A stretch of 64,000 nucleotides of DNA from JACCZX01 sp963829995 (GCA_963829995.1 CAWHKW010000004.1:186001-250000), one strand, 5' to 3'. Numbered from the stretch's first letter, positions 34,790 to 44,186 are shown. Notes: generated by a model from the sequence alone, not told the origin. Numbers and translations are program-made.

Positions 34790-34805
34790 CTCGGAGGAAC
34801 CAGCG

Positions 34806-35153
34806 ATGAAATATCAGGGAAGTTGCCATTGCGGCAGAGTGAAGTTTGAAGTCGAGGGCGAGGTAACCGGAGCGATGGCGTGCAACTGTTCAATCTGCCA
34901 GCGCAAGGGTTCGCTATTGTGGTTCGTGCCACGAGAGAAACTTCACCTTCTGACGCCGGAGAACGATGCAAGCACGTACATGTTCAACAAGCACGTGATC
35001 AAGCATCGGTTCTGCCCGGTTTGCGGAATTCACCCGTACGGTGAAGGCACGGACCCGAAGGGAAATTCGATGGCCGCAATTAACATTCGATGTCTTGAGA
35101 ACATCGATCTCGCGGCGGTCCCGGTTAAAAACTACGATGGCCGAGCGCTGTGA
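34806..35153 (+). CDS. GFA-family (glutathione-dependent formaldehyde-activating-like) protein
   Basis: Zinc protein of 115 residues. The cysteine ligands are in GSCHCGRVKFEV, MACNCSICQRKG and FCPVCGIHPY, the standard GFA/Mss4-like pattern. Despite the family name, most members have unknown roles. GGAGG lies 9 bases before the ATG at 34806. It is the last gene of the accessory block. Twenty-four bases further on, the - strand ABC transporter genes end. Confidence 0.85.
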   Translation: MKYQGSCHCGRVKFEVEGEVTGAMACNCSICQRKGSLLWFVPREKLHLLTPENDASTYMFNKHVIKHRFCPVCGIHPYGEGTDPKGNSMAAINIRCLENIDLAAVPVKNYDGRAL

Positions 35154-35177
35154 ACCGGTGAGGTCCAGCGCTAGGTG

Positions 35178-36062
35178 CTACTCCTTGACTGCCCCTGTCA
35201 TCCCCGCCACGTAGTACTCGACGAAGAACGAGTACAGCACCGCGACGGGCAAAGAACCGAGCAGAGCCCCGGCCATCAACGAGCCCCAGTGGTAGACGTC
35301 ACCTTCGACCAGCTCGGTGATCACGCCGACCGGGACCGTCTTCACTTCGGATGACGAGATGAACGTCAGCGCGTAGATGAACTCATTCCACGACAACGTG
35401 AACGCGAAGATGCCGGCCGAGATCAGGCCCGGCACCGCAAGCGGCAGCACGATCTTGGTCAGGATCTGCCAGCGCGATGCACCGTCGATCAGTGCGCATT
35501 CCTCGAGCTCGAACGGAATCGAGCGAAAGTAGCCCATCAAGAGCCAAGTGCAGAACGGAATCAGAAAAGTCGGGTAGGTGAGGATCAGCGCAAGCCGGGT
35601 ATCGAAGAGCCCAAGTTCGAACACGACCTTTGCCAGTGGAATGAAGAGGATCGACGGCGGCACCAGATACGCGAGAAAGACGCTCATGCCGACATAGCGT
35701 GAACCATGAAAGCGAAGCCGCTCGATCGCGTAGGCCGCGAGCACGCTGCAGACCAGCGACAGAAATGTCGACACGACCGAGATCAGCATCGTGTTCCATA
35801 GCCATTCCGGATAGCTGGTATCGAACAACAGCTTCTTGATGTGATCCAGCGTTGGGTTGACCACCCAGAACGGATTTCCTGCGCGCGTCAGCAGCTCCTC
35901 GTTTGGCTTGAATGTCGTGATCGCCATCCAGTAGAACGGGAACAGCAGCACGAACAGGAACACCGCAAGCGGCAGGTACACGGTGACCAGCCGCCGCGGC
36001 AGCGACACCAGGTAGCTCATTCCCTGGGTGTCGACCGCTTGCTCCGCTGCGTGCGTCTTCAT
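35178..36062 (-). CDS. Sugar ABC transporter permease (MalG-like)
   Basis: Inner-membrane permease of the carbohydrate ABC uptake family CUT1, 294 residues with six predicted transmembrane helices. The cytoplasmic loop that contacts the ATPase is recognisable as EECALIDGASRWQILTKIVLPLAVPG (the EAA motif EECALIDGA). It is the last gene of the transporter operon and follows the other permease by 6 bases. Confidence 0.92.
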   Translation of the reverse strand: MKTHAAEQAVDTQGMSYLVSLPRRLVTVYLPLAVFLFVLLFPFYWMAITTFKPNEELLTRAGNPFWVVNPTLDHIKKLLFDTSYPEWLWNTMLISVVSTFLSLVCSVLAAYAIERLRFHGSRYVGMSVFLAYLVPPSILFIPLAKVVFELGLFDTRLALILTYPTFLIPFCTWLLMGYFRSIPFELEECALIDGASRWQILTKIVLPLAVPGLISAGIFAFTLSWNEFIYALTFISSSEVKTVPVGVITELVEGDVYHWGSLMAGALLGSLPVAVLYSFFVEYYVAGMTGAVKE

Positions 36063-36068
36063 TGTGTA

Positions 36069-36986
36069 TCAGTCCCGTCCGCCCTGCTGCCACGCGCGTC
36101 GCTGCAGGCCGAAATACGAAAACAGAATCGCCGCCATCAAGAACGGCACCATTGCGACCGCGAGCGCGGCGCCCTCGCCTAGCGCGCCCCCAGGAATCGC
36201 GCGCTGGAAACTCAGCGTAGCCATCAGATGCGTCGCATTTAGCGGGCCACCGCGCGTCAGCACATAGATCAATTGGAAGTCGGTGAACGTGAAAAGCACC
36301 GAGAACGTCATCACGACTGCGATGATCGGCGTCAGCAACGGCAGCGTGACAAAACGAAACTGTTGCCAGGGCGTCGCGCCGTCCAGGCTAGCTGCCTCGT
36401 AGTACGACGGCGAGATCGTTTGCAGACCCGCCAGCAGGCAGATCGCAACGAACGGCACGCCGCGCCAGATGTTGGCGGCGATCGTCGACAGTCGCGCGTT
36501 CCACGGATCGCCGAGAAAATCCACATAGCGGTCGATGAATCCGAGCTTCGTCAGCGTCCAGCTGATCACCGAAAACTGGGAGTCGTAGATCCACCAGAAC
36601 GCGATCGCCGACAGAGCGGTCGGCACGATGAACGGCAGCAGCACGATGGCACGCACGACCGTCTTAAATGGCATGTGCTTGTTCAGCAGCAGCGCGAGCC
36701 ACAAACCGAGCACGAACTTGAAGACGCTCGCAACGACCGTGTAAAAGAGTGTGTTGAATACCGACAGCCGCGCGACCGAGTCGCCGAACAGATACTCGTA
36801 ATTCTCGAGCCCCACCCACTGGCCGCCGCGACCGACCTTGGTGTCGGTAAAACCCAGCCATACCCCCAACCCGAGCGGATAGGTCAGGAAAAGCAACAGC
36901 AACAGCGCGGCGGGCAGCAAAAAGAGCAACCCGAGCGTATGGCGGTCCTGTAGCCGACGAATCAACTGACCCCCGAGGTAAGTCAA
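36069..36986 (-). CDS. Sugar ABC transporter permease (MalF-like)
   Basis: Partner permease of the CUT1 transporter, 305 residues, six helices, with the EAA-type loop YYEAASLDGATPWQQF. The only suitable in-frame start is a TTG at 36986, since no ATG precedes the first helix. A strong hairpin (37013-37036) separates it from the binding protein gene upstream. That hairpin may lower permease expression relative to the binding protein. Confidence 0.9.
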   Translation of the reverse strand: MTYLGGQLIRRLQDRHTLGLLFLLPAALLLLLFLTYPLGLGVWLGFTDTKVGRGGQWVGLENYEYLFGDSVARLSVFNTLFYTVVASVFKFVLGLWLALLLNKHMPFKTVVRAIVLLPFIVPTALSAIAFWWIYDSQFSVISWTLTKLGFIDRYVDFLGDPWNARLSTIAANIWRGVPFVAICLLAGLQTISPSYYEAASLDGATPWQQFRFVTLPLLTPIIAVVMTFSVLFTFTDFQLIYVLTRGGPLNATHLMATLSFQRAIPGGALGEGAALAVAMVPFLMAAILFSYFGLQRRAWQQGGRD

Positions 36987-37012
36987 TACATAAATGGAGT
37001 GCGAATGACAGA

Positions 37013-37036
37013 AGCGCCCGGCTCGCGCCGGGCGCT
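37013..37036 (-). terminator. Intercistronic hairpin after the binding-protein gene
   Basis: AGCGCCCGGC (37013-37022) pairs perfectly with GCCGGGCGCT (37027-37036) across TCGC. It follows the binding-protein stop on the - strand and has no clear T tract. In ABC operons such hairpins often cause partial termination or protect the upstream mRNA, raising binding protein over permease. That role is inferred here. Confidence 0.6.
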
Positions 37037-37045
37037 CAAGAACGA

Positions 37046-38365
37046 TCAGACTTTGTAGTACCGCTCCGCGCGTTTCTGTGCGCGCTCGGCCGCTTCGGCC
37101 GGCGTCTTGGAGCCCGACGCCGCTTCGGCCACCATGTTGACCACAATGAAGTCCGCCGCCGCACCCGCCGATGCATACCCTAGCTTCCCGGCGTAGCCGA
37201 TCGGCCGCATGATCTTCATCGAATCGCGATACGGCGTGTGTTTCGGATCGACAGTCCAGATCGGGTTCTTCTCATACGCGATCAGCGGATGAGTGACGTA
37301 ACCGATGGCAGCCTGCATCCACGGTCCGAACTGCTCCTCTTCCATCATGAACCGGATGAATTCCTTCGCCGCCTTCGGATACTTCGAGTGCTTGAAGATC
37401 ATCTGGTTGAAGAACAGGTTGAGCTCGGTTGGCACACCCGCCGGGCCGATCGGCATGTTGGCGTGGTTGATGTCGGCCGCCATCTCGGCGATCTTCGGAT
37501 CCTTCGACGTTTTCGCCGCGTAGTAGACCGAGATGCCGTTGGCGGTCAGGCTGCACTGGCCATCGAGAAACGCCTTGTTGTTGTTCGGGTCGAGCCATGA
37601 CAGCGTGCCCGGCACGAAAGTCTGATAGAGCTCCTTCGCATACTCGAGCGCCTTGACCGTCTGCGGGCTGTTGACGACCACCTTGTTGTTCTGATCAACC
37701 AGCTGCCCGCCATGCGACCACAGCAGCCAGTGCGTCCAGACATTGCCATCACCGGTCGCGTTGCCGAGCGCAAAGCCCCCGGGCGTGTTCTTGTCCTTCA
37801 GCGCCTTCATCAGCTTCAGGAAACCGTCCGTGTCGCGCGGGAAGGTATTGAACCCGGCCGCTTTAACCTGGCTCTCTCGGTAGACGAGAGTGTTGCCGGC
37901 GCAGCCGAGCGGCACGCCGATCCAGTTCTTGCCGTTCGGGCGCAAATAGGCCTCGCACACCGGATACCAGCCGCCGTACTTCTTGCCTAGGTATGTCGTC
38001 AGGTCGGTCACATCGACGAGTTTCTCCGGATAAAGATTCGCGTCGTCGTGCGTCGACAGGATGATGTCCGGACCGGCGCCGGTGTTGGCCGCCACGGCTG
38101 CCTTTGGCCGCACATCTTCCCAGCCCTCGTTATCGACGCGAACCTCGATACCGGTCTTCGCAGTGAACGCCTGCACGTTCTTCATGTATTGGTCGATGTC
38201 GCCTTGGACAAAGCGGCTCCAACGCAGAACGCGCAACCGCGCGCCCTTCTCGGGGGCGTTGCTCCACTGCGCCGCGGCGTCCTTGATCAGGATCAATGGA
38301 CCAACGGTGGCGGCGGCGACGCCCGCGGAGGTCTTCAAAAATTCTCTTCTCTTCCACTGTCTCAT
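37046..38365 (-). CDS. Sugar ABC transporter substrate-binding protein, Tat-exported
   Basis: Extracellular solute-binding protein family 1, 439 residues. The N-terminus has a twin-arginine signal (KRREFLKTSAG) and ends near DAAAQ, so it is probably exported folded by Tat, which is less common for sugar-binding proteins. The rest has the usual bilobed pattern, with GPDIILSTHDD and NTLVYRESQVKAAGF. The ligand is probably a sugar or sugar acid given the flanking dehydratase and dehydrogenase genes. A classic ribosome binding site (GGAGAC) precedes the ATG. Confidence 0.9.
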   Translation of the reverse strand: MRQWKRREFLKTSAGVAAATVGPLILIKDAAAQWSNAPEKGARLRVLRWSRFVQGDIDQYMKNVQAFTAKTGIEVRVDNEGWEDVRPKAAVAANTGAGPDIILSTHDDANLYPEKLVDVTDLTTYLGKKYGGWYPVCEAYLRPNGKNWIGVPLGCAGNTLVYRESQVKAAGFNTFPRDTDGFLKLMKALKDKNTPGGFALGNATGDGNVWTHWLLWSHGGQLVDQNNKVVVNSPQTVKALEYAKELYQTFVPGTLSWLDPNNNKAFLDGQCSLTANGISVYYAAKTSKDPKIAEMAADINHANMPIGPAGVPTELNLFFNQMIFKHSKYPKAAKEFIRFMMEEEQFGPWMQAAIGYVTHPLIAYEKNPIWTVDPKHTPYRDSMKIMRPIGYAGKLGYASAGAAADFIVVNMVAEAASGSKTPAEAAERAQKRAERYYKV

Positions 38366-38395
38366 GCTGTCTCCTTCGGTGGTGGGCTCACTGCA

Positions 38396-39478
38396 TCAAG
38401 TGAATTCAGCCGTCAGGCGCTTACCGCTGACGGTATCGAACAAGTGCGCGCGTCCGCTGTCCGGCACGAGCGTAATGCGATCTCCAGGGCGTACGTTGGT
38501 GCGGTCGCGAATCGTTGCGGTGACGTCATGCTCCATGAAACGACAATAGAGCTGCGTGTCGGCGCCAGTCGGTTCGACCACGATGACCTCGACATTGAGA
38601 CCGCCGGCACTGCCGACCGCCCAGTGCTCGGGCCGAATCCCATACAGCACCGGCTGCCCCTCCTGCAGCGCGACACCGTCCGGCGTCTGGGCACGATCGT
38701 CATTGGCGAACGCAATTTCAAGGCCGCTGCCGTTGCGCCGTACGTTGCCTGCGAGTAGGTTCATCGCCGGCGATCCGATAAAGCCGGCGACAAAGGTATT
38801 GGCCGGCTGGTCATACAGATCGAGCGGCCCTCCGGTCTGCTCGACGACGCCGTCCTTCATCACGACGATTTTGTCGGCCATCGTCATCGCCTCGATTTGA
38901 TCGTGCGTCACATACACCGACGTTGTCTTTAGCCGCTGATGCAGCTCCTTGATTTCGGTGCGCATCTGCACCCGCAGCTTGGCGTCGAGGTTGGACAACG
39001 GCTCATCGAAGAGAAACACCTGCGGATCGCGCACGATTGCACGGCCCATCGCGACACGCTGACGCTGGCCCCCGGAGAGCTGGCGCGGGTAGCGGTCAAG
39101 TAGCTTGCCCAAGCCAAGGATGTCGGCCGAGCGCGCGACGCGCTTTTCGATGGTCGCCTTGTCCGCGGCGGCGAGCTTCAGGCTGAACGCCATGTTGTCG
39201 CGCACCGTCATGTGCGGATACAGCGCGTAATTCTGGAACACCATCGCGATGTCGCGCTCTTTCGGCAGCATGCGGTTGACGACTCGTCCGCCGATCGCGA
39301 TCTCACCGACGCTGATTTCTTCGAGTCCGGCGATCATCCGCAGCAAAGTCGTCTTGCCGCAGCCGCTGGGTCCGACCAGCACCGCGAATTCGCCGTCGGC
39401 AACGTCGACATCGACGCCGTGAATGACGCGCGTCGTGCCAAAGTACTTTTCGACGCGACGGATCGCGACTTGGGCCAT
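38396..39478 (-). CDS. Sugar ABC transporter ATP-binding protein (UgpC/MalK-like)
   Basis: ATPase of the CUT1 transporter, 360 residues. Walker A is GPSGCGKTT, the signature is LSGGQRQR, Walker B is VFLFDEPLSNLD, and the switch His is in THDQ. The C-terminal MalK-type regulatory domain with TOBE elements is present (GIRPEHW segment). The order in the operon is dehydratase, hydroxyacid dehydrogenase, ATPase, binding protein, two permeases. Confidence 0.95.
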   Translation of the reverse strand: MAQVAIRRVEKYFGTTRVIHGVDVDVADGEFAVLVGPSGCGKTTLLRMIAGLEEISVGEIAIGGRVVNRMLPKERDIAMVFQNYALYPHMTVRDNMAFSLKLAAADKATIEKRVARSADILGLGKLLDRYPRQLSGGQRQRVAMGRAIVRDPQVFLFDEPLSNLDAKLRVQMRTEIKELHQRLKTTSVYVTHDQIEAMTMADKIVVMKDGVVEQTGGPLDLYDQPANTFVAGFIGSPAMNLLAGNVRRNGSGLEIAFANDDRAQTPDGVALQEGQPVLYGIRPEHWAVGSAGGLNVEVIVVEPTGADTQLYCRFMEHDVTATIRDRTNVRPGDRITLVPDSGRAHLFDTVSGKRLTAEFT

Positions 39479-39503
39479 CAGCGGTTGTCTCCTCTTCGCT
39501 TAA

Positions 39504-40470
39504 TTAGCGCGGGCTCTTCGACCCTTGCACCACCGGATACATCGGGCGGCCCGTCGCCGCCCACTGAACGATATTTAACGCTGCCTTGCGACGCAATTCC
39601 ACTTCGGATTCGCCCGAATAAAACGCCGCGTGCGGGGTCAACAGTACACGTGGATGCATTGCGAGCGGATCCTGCGGCGCGATGGGCTCGGTCGGCAGCA
39701 CATCGAGCGCTGCGCCGTCGAGCCGCCCCTCATCGAGTGCCGCACGCAGCGCATCGATATCGACCACGCCACCGCGCGCTGTGTTGATCACGTACGCTGC
39801 CGGGCTTCATCCGAGCCAGCAGCGACGCATCCACCATTCCGCGCGTCTCGTCATTCAGTGGAACATGCAGCGAGATAGCGTCGGCTTGTTCGAAGAGCTC
39901 GATAAGGCCGACGCGCTGCACATAAGGCGGGAAATCGGCATCGCTTAGGTACGGATCGCATGCGATCACGCGGGCAAAGCACTCGCGAGCCAGCGCCGCA
40001 TAGCGCTTTCCAATACGTCCGAAGCCCAGAATCCCGACTGTCATCAAGCTCGCCCGGCGAATCTTGCCGGCCGATAAGTAGTGCCAGCGGCCCGCTTTGA
40101 CATCGCGGTCGTAGATCAGCAGATGGCGTATCAGAGCCAGCGTCATCGCTAGCGCGTGCGTAGCGACCTCACCCACGCCGTAATCAGGCGAGTTCGCAAC
40201 CCATACACCGTGACGACGGCAGGCTTCGGTGTCGATGGTGTCGAACCCTGCGCCGTAACGGCTTACCAATCCGATGCGCGGCAAGGCCGCGAGCACGCGG
40301 TCGGTCACCGGCGCGTACTGCAACAGCAATGCATCGCATTCGCGCGCAGCAGCGATCAGATCGTTCTCGCTTTTGCACTGCGCCTCGACGAGTTCAACGC
40401 CACCGGTGCTGAAAACCTCGCGCTCGAGTGCTATATCGGGAAAGTCGTAGTCGGTGATCAGCGCGCGCAC
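39504..40470 (-). CDS. D-isomer-specific 2-hydroxyacid dehydrogenase, frameshifted
   Basis: NAD-dependent hydroxyacid dehydrogenase related to phosphoglycerate and C-terminal-binding-protein-type enzymes. The first part, from a GTG at 40470, has the Rossmann motif GILGFGRIGKRYA and runs to LLARMKPGS. The catalytic continuation (VINTARGGVVDIDAL, then LPTEP and LTPHAAFYS) is in the +1 frame. Removing one base near 39795 gives PGSYVINTARGG and a protein of about 321 residues. It starts 12 bases after the dehydratase stop. Confidence 0.87.
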
Positions 40471-40482
40471 GTTCGTACCGGC

Positions 40483-42213
40483 TCAGTGGTTGTCTTTGGG
40501 AATAGCGGAGCCGCTGCCGCCGACCAGAAAATCGAGGTCGGCGCCTTTATCCGCTTGCTGCACGTGATCGAAGTACAGCTTGGTGTAACCGCGCGGCATT
40601 GGAGCCGTAGGAGCTTTCCACGCCGAACGACGTCGCTTCAACTCTTCGTCGCTCACTTCCAGATGCAGGCGGCGGCGCTCAACATCGAGCTCGATCATGT
40701 CGCCGTTTTGCACCAGCGCCAGATTGCCGCCCGCCGCCGCTTCCGGCGCGGCATGCAGCACAACCGTTCCGTACGCGGTGCCGCTCATGCGTGCGTCCGA
40801 AATGCGCACCATGTCAGTCACGCCCTGCCGCAGCAGCTTGGCGGGCAGCGGCATGTTGCCGACTTCGGCCATTCCCGGATAACCCTTCGGCCCGCAATTC
40901 TTCAACACCAGAATGTCGTCGGCCGTGACGTCGAGACTGTCATCGTCAATTTGCGCGTGGAACTCGTCGCTATTCTCGAACACGACTGCCCGCCCTCGGT
41001 GTTTCATCAATGACGGCGTCGCGGCCGACGGCTTTATCACCGCTCCATTCGGAGCGAGGTTCCCGCGCAGGACCGCGATGCCGGCGCGCGGTAGAAAGGG
41101 ATCATCAAGAGAGCGAATCACACGCTTGCCGTCAGGCTCGTAGCGCGGCGCGTCCTTGTTGTTCTCCCACAGCGTGCGGCCGTTGACGGTCATCGCATCC
41201 TTGTTCAATACCGGACCAAGTGCATGAATTACCGCAGGCAAACCGCCGGCATAGTAAAAGTCCTCCATCAGATAACGGCCCGACGGCTGCAAATCGACCA
41301 AACATGGCAGGTCGTAACCGTACTTGTCCCAATCGTCCAGCGACAAGTCGACGCTTGCGCGTCCTGCGAGCGCCAGCAGATGGATCACTGCATTGGTAGA
41401 GCCGCCGATGGCGGCGTTGACGCGAATCGCATTTTCGAACGCAGCACGCGTCAGAAATTTGGACAGCACGAGATCTTCTTCGACCATCGAGACGATGCGC
41501 CGACCTGCCATCCGTGCCAGCACGTTGCGACGCCCGTCGACTGCGGGAATCGCCGCGTTGTCCGGTAAGCCGACGCCGAGCGCTTCGACCATCGACGCCA
41601 TCGTCGACGCGGTGCCCATCGTCATGCAGTGACCGTGCGATCGGTGCATGCATGACTCCATCTCGACGAAGTCCTCGTACGGAACCTGACCGGCGCGCAG
41701 CGCTTCGCTGACCTGCCATACGCCGGTGCCCGAGCCCAACTCACCGCCCCGATACTTGCCCGACAGCATCGGTCCGCCGGACACACCGATCGTGGGAAGG
41801 TCGACGCTCGCAGCTCCCATCAGCAGCGCTGGCGTCGTCTTGTCGCAGCCCATCAGCAGCACGACGCCGTCGAGCGGATTGGCACGAATCGACTCCTCGA
41901 CGTCCATGCTGACGAGATTACGAAACAGCATCGTCGTTGGCCGCATCAGCGTTTCACCGAGCGACATCACCGGAAATTCCAGCGGAAAACCACCCGCTTC
42001 CAGCACGCCCTGTCGCACCTGTTCGGCAAGCACGCGAAAGTGTGTGTTGCATGGAGTCAGCTCGGACCAGGTGTTGCAGATTCCGATTACTGGCCGGCCA
42101 TCGAACTGATCGTGCGGAATCCCGCGGTTTTTCATCCACGAGCGATAGATGAATCCATCACGGTCGAGGCGGCCGAACCAGGACTGACTACGGCGGGGCT
42201 TACGCAATGGCAT
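40483..42213 (-). CDS. IlvD/Edd-family sugar-acid dehydratase (2)
   Basis: Second Fe-S dehydratase of the aldonate dehydratase group, 576 residues. Cluster ligands are in LMGCDKTTPALLMG, MESCMHRSHG and GHCMTMGTAST. The C-terminal half has CGPKGYPGMAEVG and SDARMSGTAYGT. It is distinct from the first copy (20955-22709), so the two probably act on different acids. First gene of the - strand transporter operon and divergent from the SDR at 42346. Confidence 0.9.
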   Translation of the reverse strand: MPLRKPRRSQSWFGRLDRDGFIYRSWMKNRGIPHDQFDGRPVIGICNTWSELTPCNTHFRVLAEQVRQGVLEAGGFPLEFPVMSLGETLMRPTTMLFRNLVSMDVEESIRANPLDGVVLLMGCDKTTPALLMGAASVDLPTIGVSGGPMLSGKYRGGELGSGTGVWQVSEALRAGQVPYEDFVEMESCMHRSHGHCMTMGTASTMASMVEALGVGLPDNAAIPAVDGRRNVLARMAGRRIVSMVEEDLVLSKFLTRAAFENAIRVNAAIGGSTNAVIHLLALAGRASVDLSLDDWDKYGYDLPCLVDLQPSGRYLMEDFYYAGGLPAVIHALGPVLNKDAMTVNGRTLWENNKDAPRYEPDGKRVIRSLDDPFLPRAGIAVLRGNLAPNGAVIKPSAATPSLMKHRGRAVVFENSDEFHAQIDDDSLDVTADDILVLKNCGPKGYPGMAEVGNMPLPAKLLRQGVTDMVRISDARMSGTAYGTVVLHAAPEAAAGGNLALVQNGDMIELDVERRRLHLEVSDEELKRRRSAWKAPTAPMPRGYTKLYFDHVQQADKGADLDFLVGGSGSAIPKDNH

Positions 42214-42291
42214 TTAGGGATTGGCGGAGGAGAGATCTACCGAAAGGCGCGGCGAGTGTAGCCACGGACCCTGCGACTGGTCAACAAAAGC

Positions 42292-42313
42292 GGTCAAGTG
42301 GTCTGACCAATTT
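42292..42313. promoter_or_regulatory. Probable FadR/GntR-type operator, site 2
   Basis: The palindrome TGGTCTGACCA (42299-42309) lies in the divergent promoter between the second dehydratase and the second SDR, 37 bases before the SDR start. The 22 bases from 42292 match those at 18181-18202 except for the central base. No regulator gene is adjacent here, so the FadR-type protein encoded at 17394-18140 is the natural candidate. Confidence 0.75.
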
Positions 42314-42345
42314 TGCGGATATCCTTCGCGAAAATTGGAGGAGCG

Positions 42346-43092
42346 ATGAACAAGCTTGATATGCAGGGGCGCGGCGCGATCGTGACAGGCGGCGCCGCGG
42401 GGATCGGCTACTCGATCGCGCAACGGCTGATCGCATCGGGCGCGCGAGTCAGTTTGTGGGATCGCGATGCCACCGCTCTGGCGGCGGCTGCGAAGTCCCT
42501 TGGCGGCAACTCGCACACGCACACGCTCGACGTCACTCGCGAAGAAGAAGTGCAGCGTGCGTGCGAGGCCAGCGTGAAAGCGCTGGGCCGCATCGACGCG
42601 CTGATCTGCAGCGCGGGCATCACCGGCCCGAATACGACAGTGCAACAGTATCCGGTCGACGCGTGGAAGGAAGTGCTCGACATCAACCTCACGGGCGTGT
42701 TTCTGTGCAACCGCGCCCTGATTGCGCACATGGAGGCCAACGGTTACGGCCGCATCGTCAATATCGCTTCGATCGCCGGCAAGGAAGGCAACCCGAATGC
42801 AAGTGCCTACAGCGCGTCGAAGGCCGGTGTTATCGCGTTGACCAAATCGCTCGGAAAGGAACTTGCGAAGACCGGGATCCGCGTGAACTGCGTCACGCCT
42901 GCCGCAGTAAAGACGGGCATGTTTGCGCAAATGACCCAGAGCCATATCGACTTCATGCTGTCGAAGATTCCGATGGGGCGCTTCGGCGAGGTCGACGAGA
43001 TTGCTGCCCTCGTTACCTGGCTTGCGACCGAAGACTGTTCGTTCTCGACTGGCGCAGTGTTTGATCTGTCGGGTGGCCGCGCGGTTTACTGA
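42346..43092 (+). CDS. Short-chain dehydrogenase/reductase (2)
   Basis: SDR of 248 residues with TGGAAGIGYSIA as cofactor motif, CSAGITG, catalytic Ser in NIASIAG and YSASK. The FabG-like form suggests a sugar or sugar-acid dehydrogenase, perhaps oxidising the aldose or a keto acid in the transporter pathway. The ATG at 42346 has TGGAGGAG upstream; the longer frame from 42313 would run into the operator. The stop overlaps the next start (TGATG). Confidence 0.87.
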   Translation: MNKLDMQGRGAIVTGGAAGIGYSIAQRLIASGARVSLWDRDATALAAAAKSLGGNSHTHTLDVTREEEVQRACEASVKALGRIDALICSAGITGPNTTVQQYPVDAWKEVLDINLTGVFLCNRALIAHMEANGYGRIVNIASIAGKEGNPNASAYSASKAGVIALTKSLGKELAKTGIRVNCVTPAAVKTGMFAQMTQSHIDFMLSKIPMGRFGEVDEIAALVTWLATEDCSFSTGAVFDLSGGRAVY

Positions 43093-44156
43093 TGCAAGTG
43101 CGCTACCCGAGTGAAGCGCTGCGGCAGTTTGCGCGCGATCTTTTGAGCGCCGCACAGCTCGACCAAGACATGGCGTCGGCGGTCGCCGACGTCTTGCTCG
43201 AGGGCGATCTGCTCGGCCACGACACGCATGGACTGGCGCTGCTCGCGCCCTACCTGCGTGAGCTCGAGGCGGGGACGATGACGCGCACCGGCCGGCATCA
43301 GGTTGTCGAGGAGCGCGTGGCCAGCGCGCTGTGGGACGGGCGACGTCTGCCGGGTCCGTGGCTGACGCAGCTTGCGATCGATGACGCGATCGAGCGCGCG
43401 CAGCGCTGTGGCACTGGCACTGTCGTCATCCGACGCAGTCACCACATCGCATGCCTCGCCGCATATCTGTCGCGGGCGACTGACCGTGGATTCGTGTTGC
43501 TGCTTTCGTGTTCCGATCCGAACGCAGCAAGTGTCGCGCCATACGGCGGCACGCGGGCGGTATTCACTCCTGATCCGATCGCATTCGGCTTTCCGACCGC
43601 AGGCGATCCTGTGTTTATCGACCTGTCGGCCTCGCTGACTACCAATGGAATGACCGCCCGACTGCACAAAAGCGGTCAGCGCCTCGCACATCCGTGGCTG
43701 CTGACGGCCGACGGCGACGCGACCGATGACCCGAAGGTTTTGTTTTCCGAGCCGCGCGGCACGATTTTGCCGGCCGGCGGCATCGACGCCGGACACAAGG
43801 GTTACGCGCTCGCGTTGATCGTCGAAATATTGACCGGAGGACTTGCGGGCCACGGACGTGCCGATGCGAAAGAAGGATGGGGCGCAACAGTGTTCGTGCA
43901 GGCAATCGATCCGGCGGCGTTCGGCGGACCTGACGCATTTGCGCGGCAAGCCGAGTGGATCGCAAACGCATGCCGCGACAATCCGCCGCGCGCTGGCGTC
44001 GATGCGGTGCGGATGCCCGGCGAGCGCGGACTTGCGCGGCGTCGTGATCAGTTGGCCAACGGTGTCGCATTGCACGCAGACATCCTGCCAGCGCTTCAAG
44101 AATGGTCGATGCGGCTTTCGGTCCCGATGCCCGCGTCGATGCCCACGTCGCATTGA
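43092..44156 (+). CDS. Ldh2/malate-lactate-type dehydrogenase
   Basis: NAD(P)-dependent oxidoreductase of the Ldh2 (YlbC/YiaK/ComC) family, 354 residues. Conserved segments are GHDTHGLALLAPYL, RRSHHIACLAAY, PNAASVAPYGG, and the late GGIDAGHKGYALALIVEILTGGLAG. Members reduce or oxidise 2-keto acids, including diketogulonate and ureidoglycolate. Its exact substrate here is not clear; translation is coupled to the SDR. Confidence 0.88.
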   Translation: MQVRYPSEALRQFARDLLSAAQLDQDMASAVADVLLEGDLLGHDTHGLALLAPYLRELEAGTMTRTGRHQVVEERVASALWDGRRLPGPWLTQLAIDDAIERAQRCGTGTVVIRRSHHIACLAAYLSRATDRGFVLLLSCSDPNAASVAPYGGTRAVFTPDPIAFGFPTAGDPVFIDLSASLTTNGMTARLHKSGQRLAHPWLLTADGDATDDPKVLFSEPRGTILPAGGIDAGHKGYALALIVEILTGGLAGHGRADAKEGWGATVFVQAIDPAAFGGPDAFARQAEWIANACRDNPPRAGVDAVRMPGERGLARRRDQLANGVALHADILPALQEWSMRLSVPMPASMPTSH

Positions 44157-44166
44157 CTGGATAATC

Positions 44167-44186
44167 CGGCTCCCCTTCGGAGCCGA
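44167..44186 (+). other. Small hairpin before the aminotransferase start
   Basis: CGGCTCC pairs with GGAGCCG across a short loop, ending a few bases before the ATG at 44190. The usual ribosome binding site position is occupied by the 3' arm, so it might reduce translation of the aminotransferase relative to the genes upstream, or be a weak terminator remnant. Confidence 0.4.
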
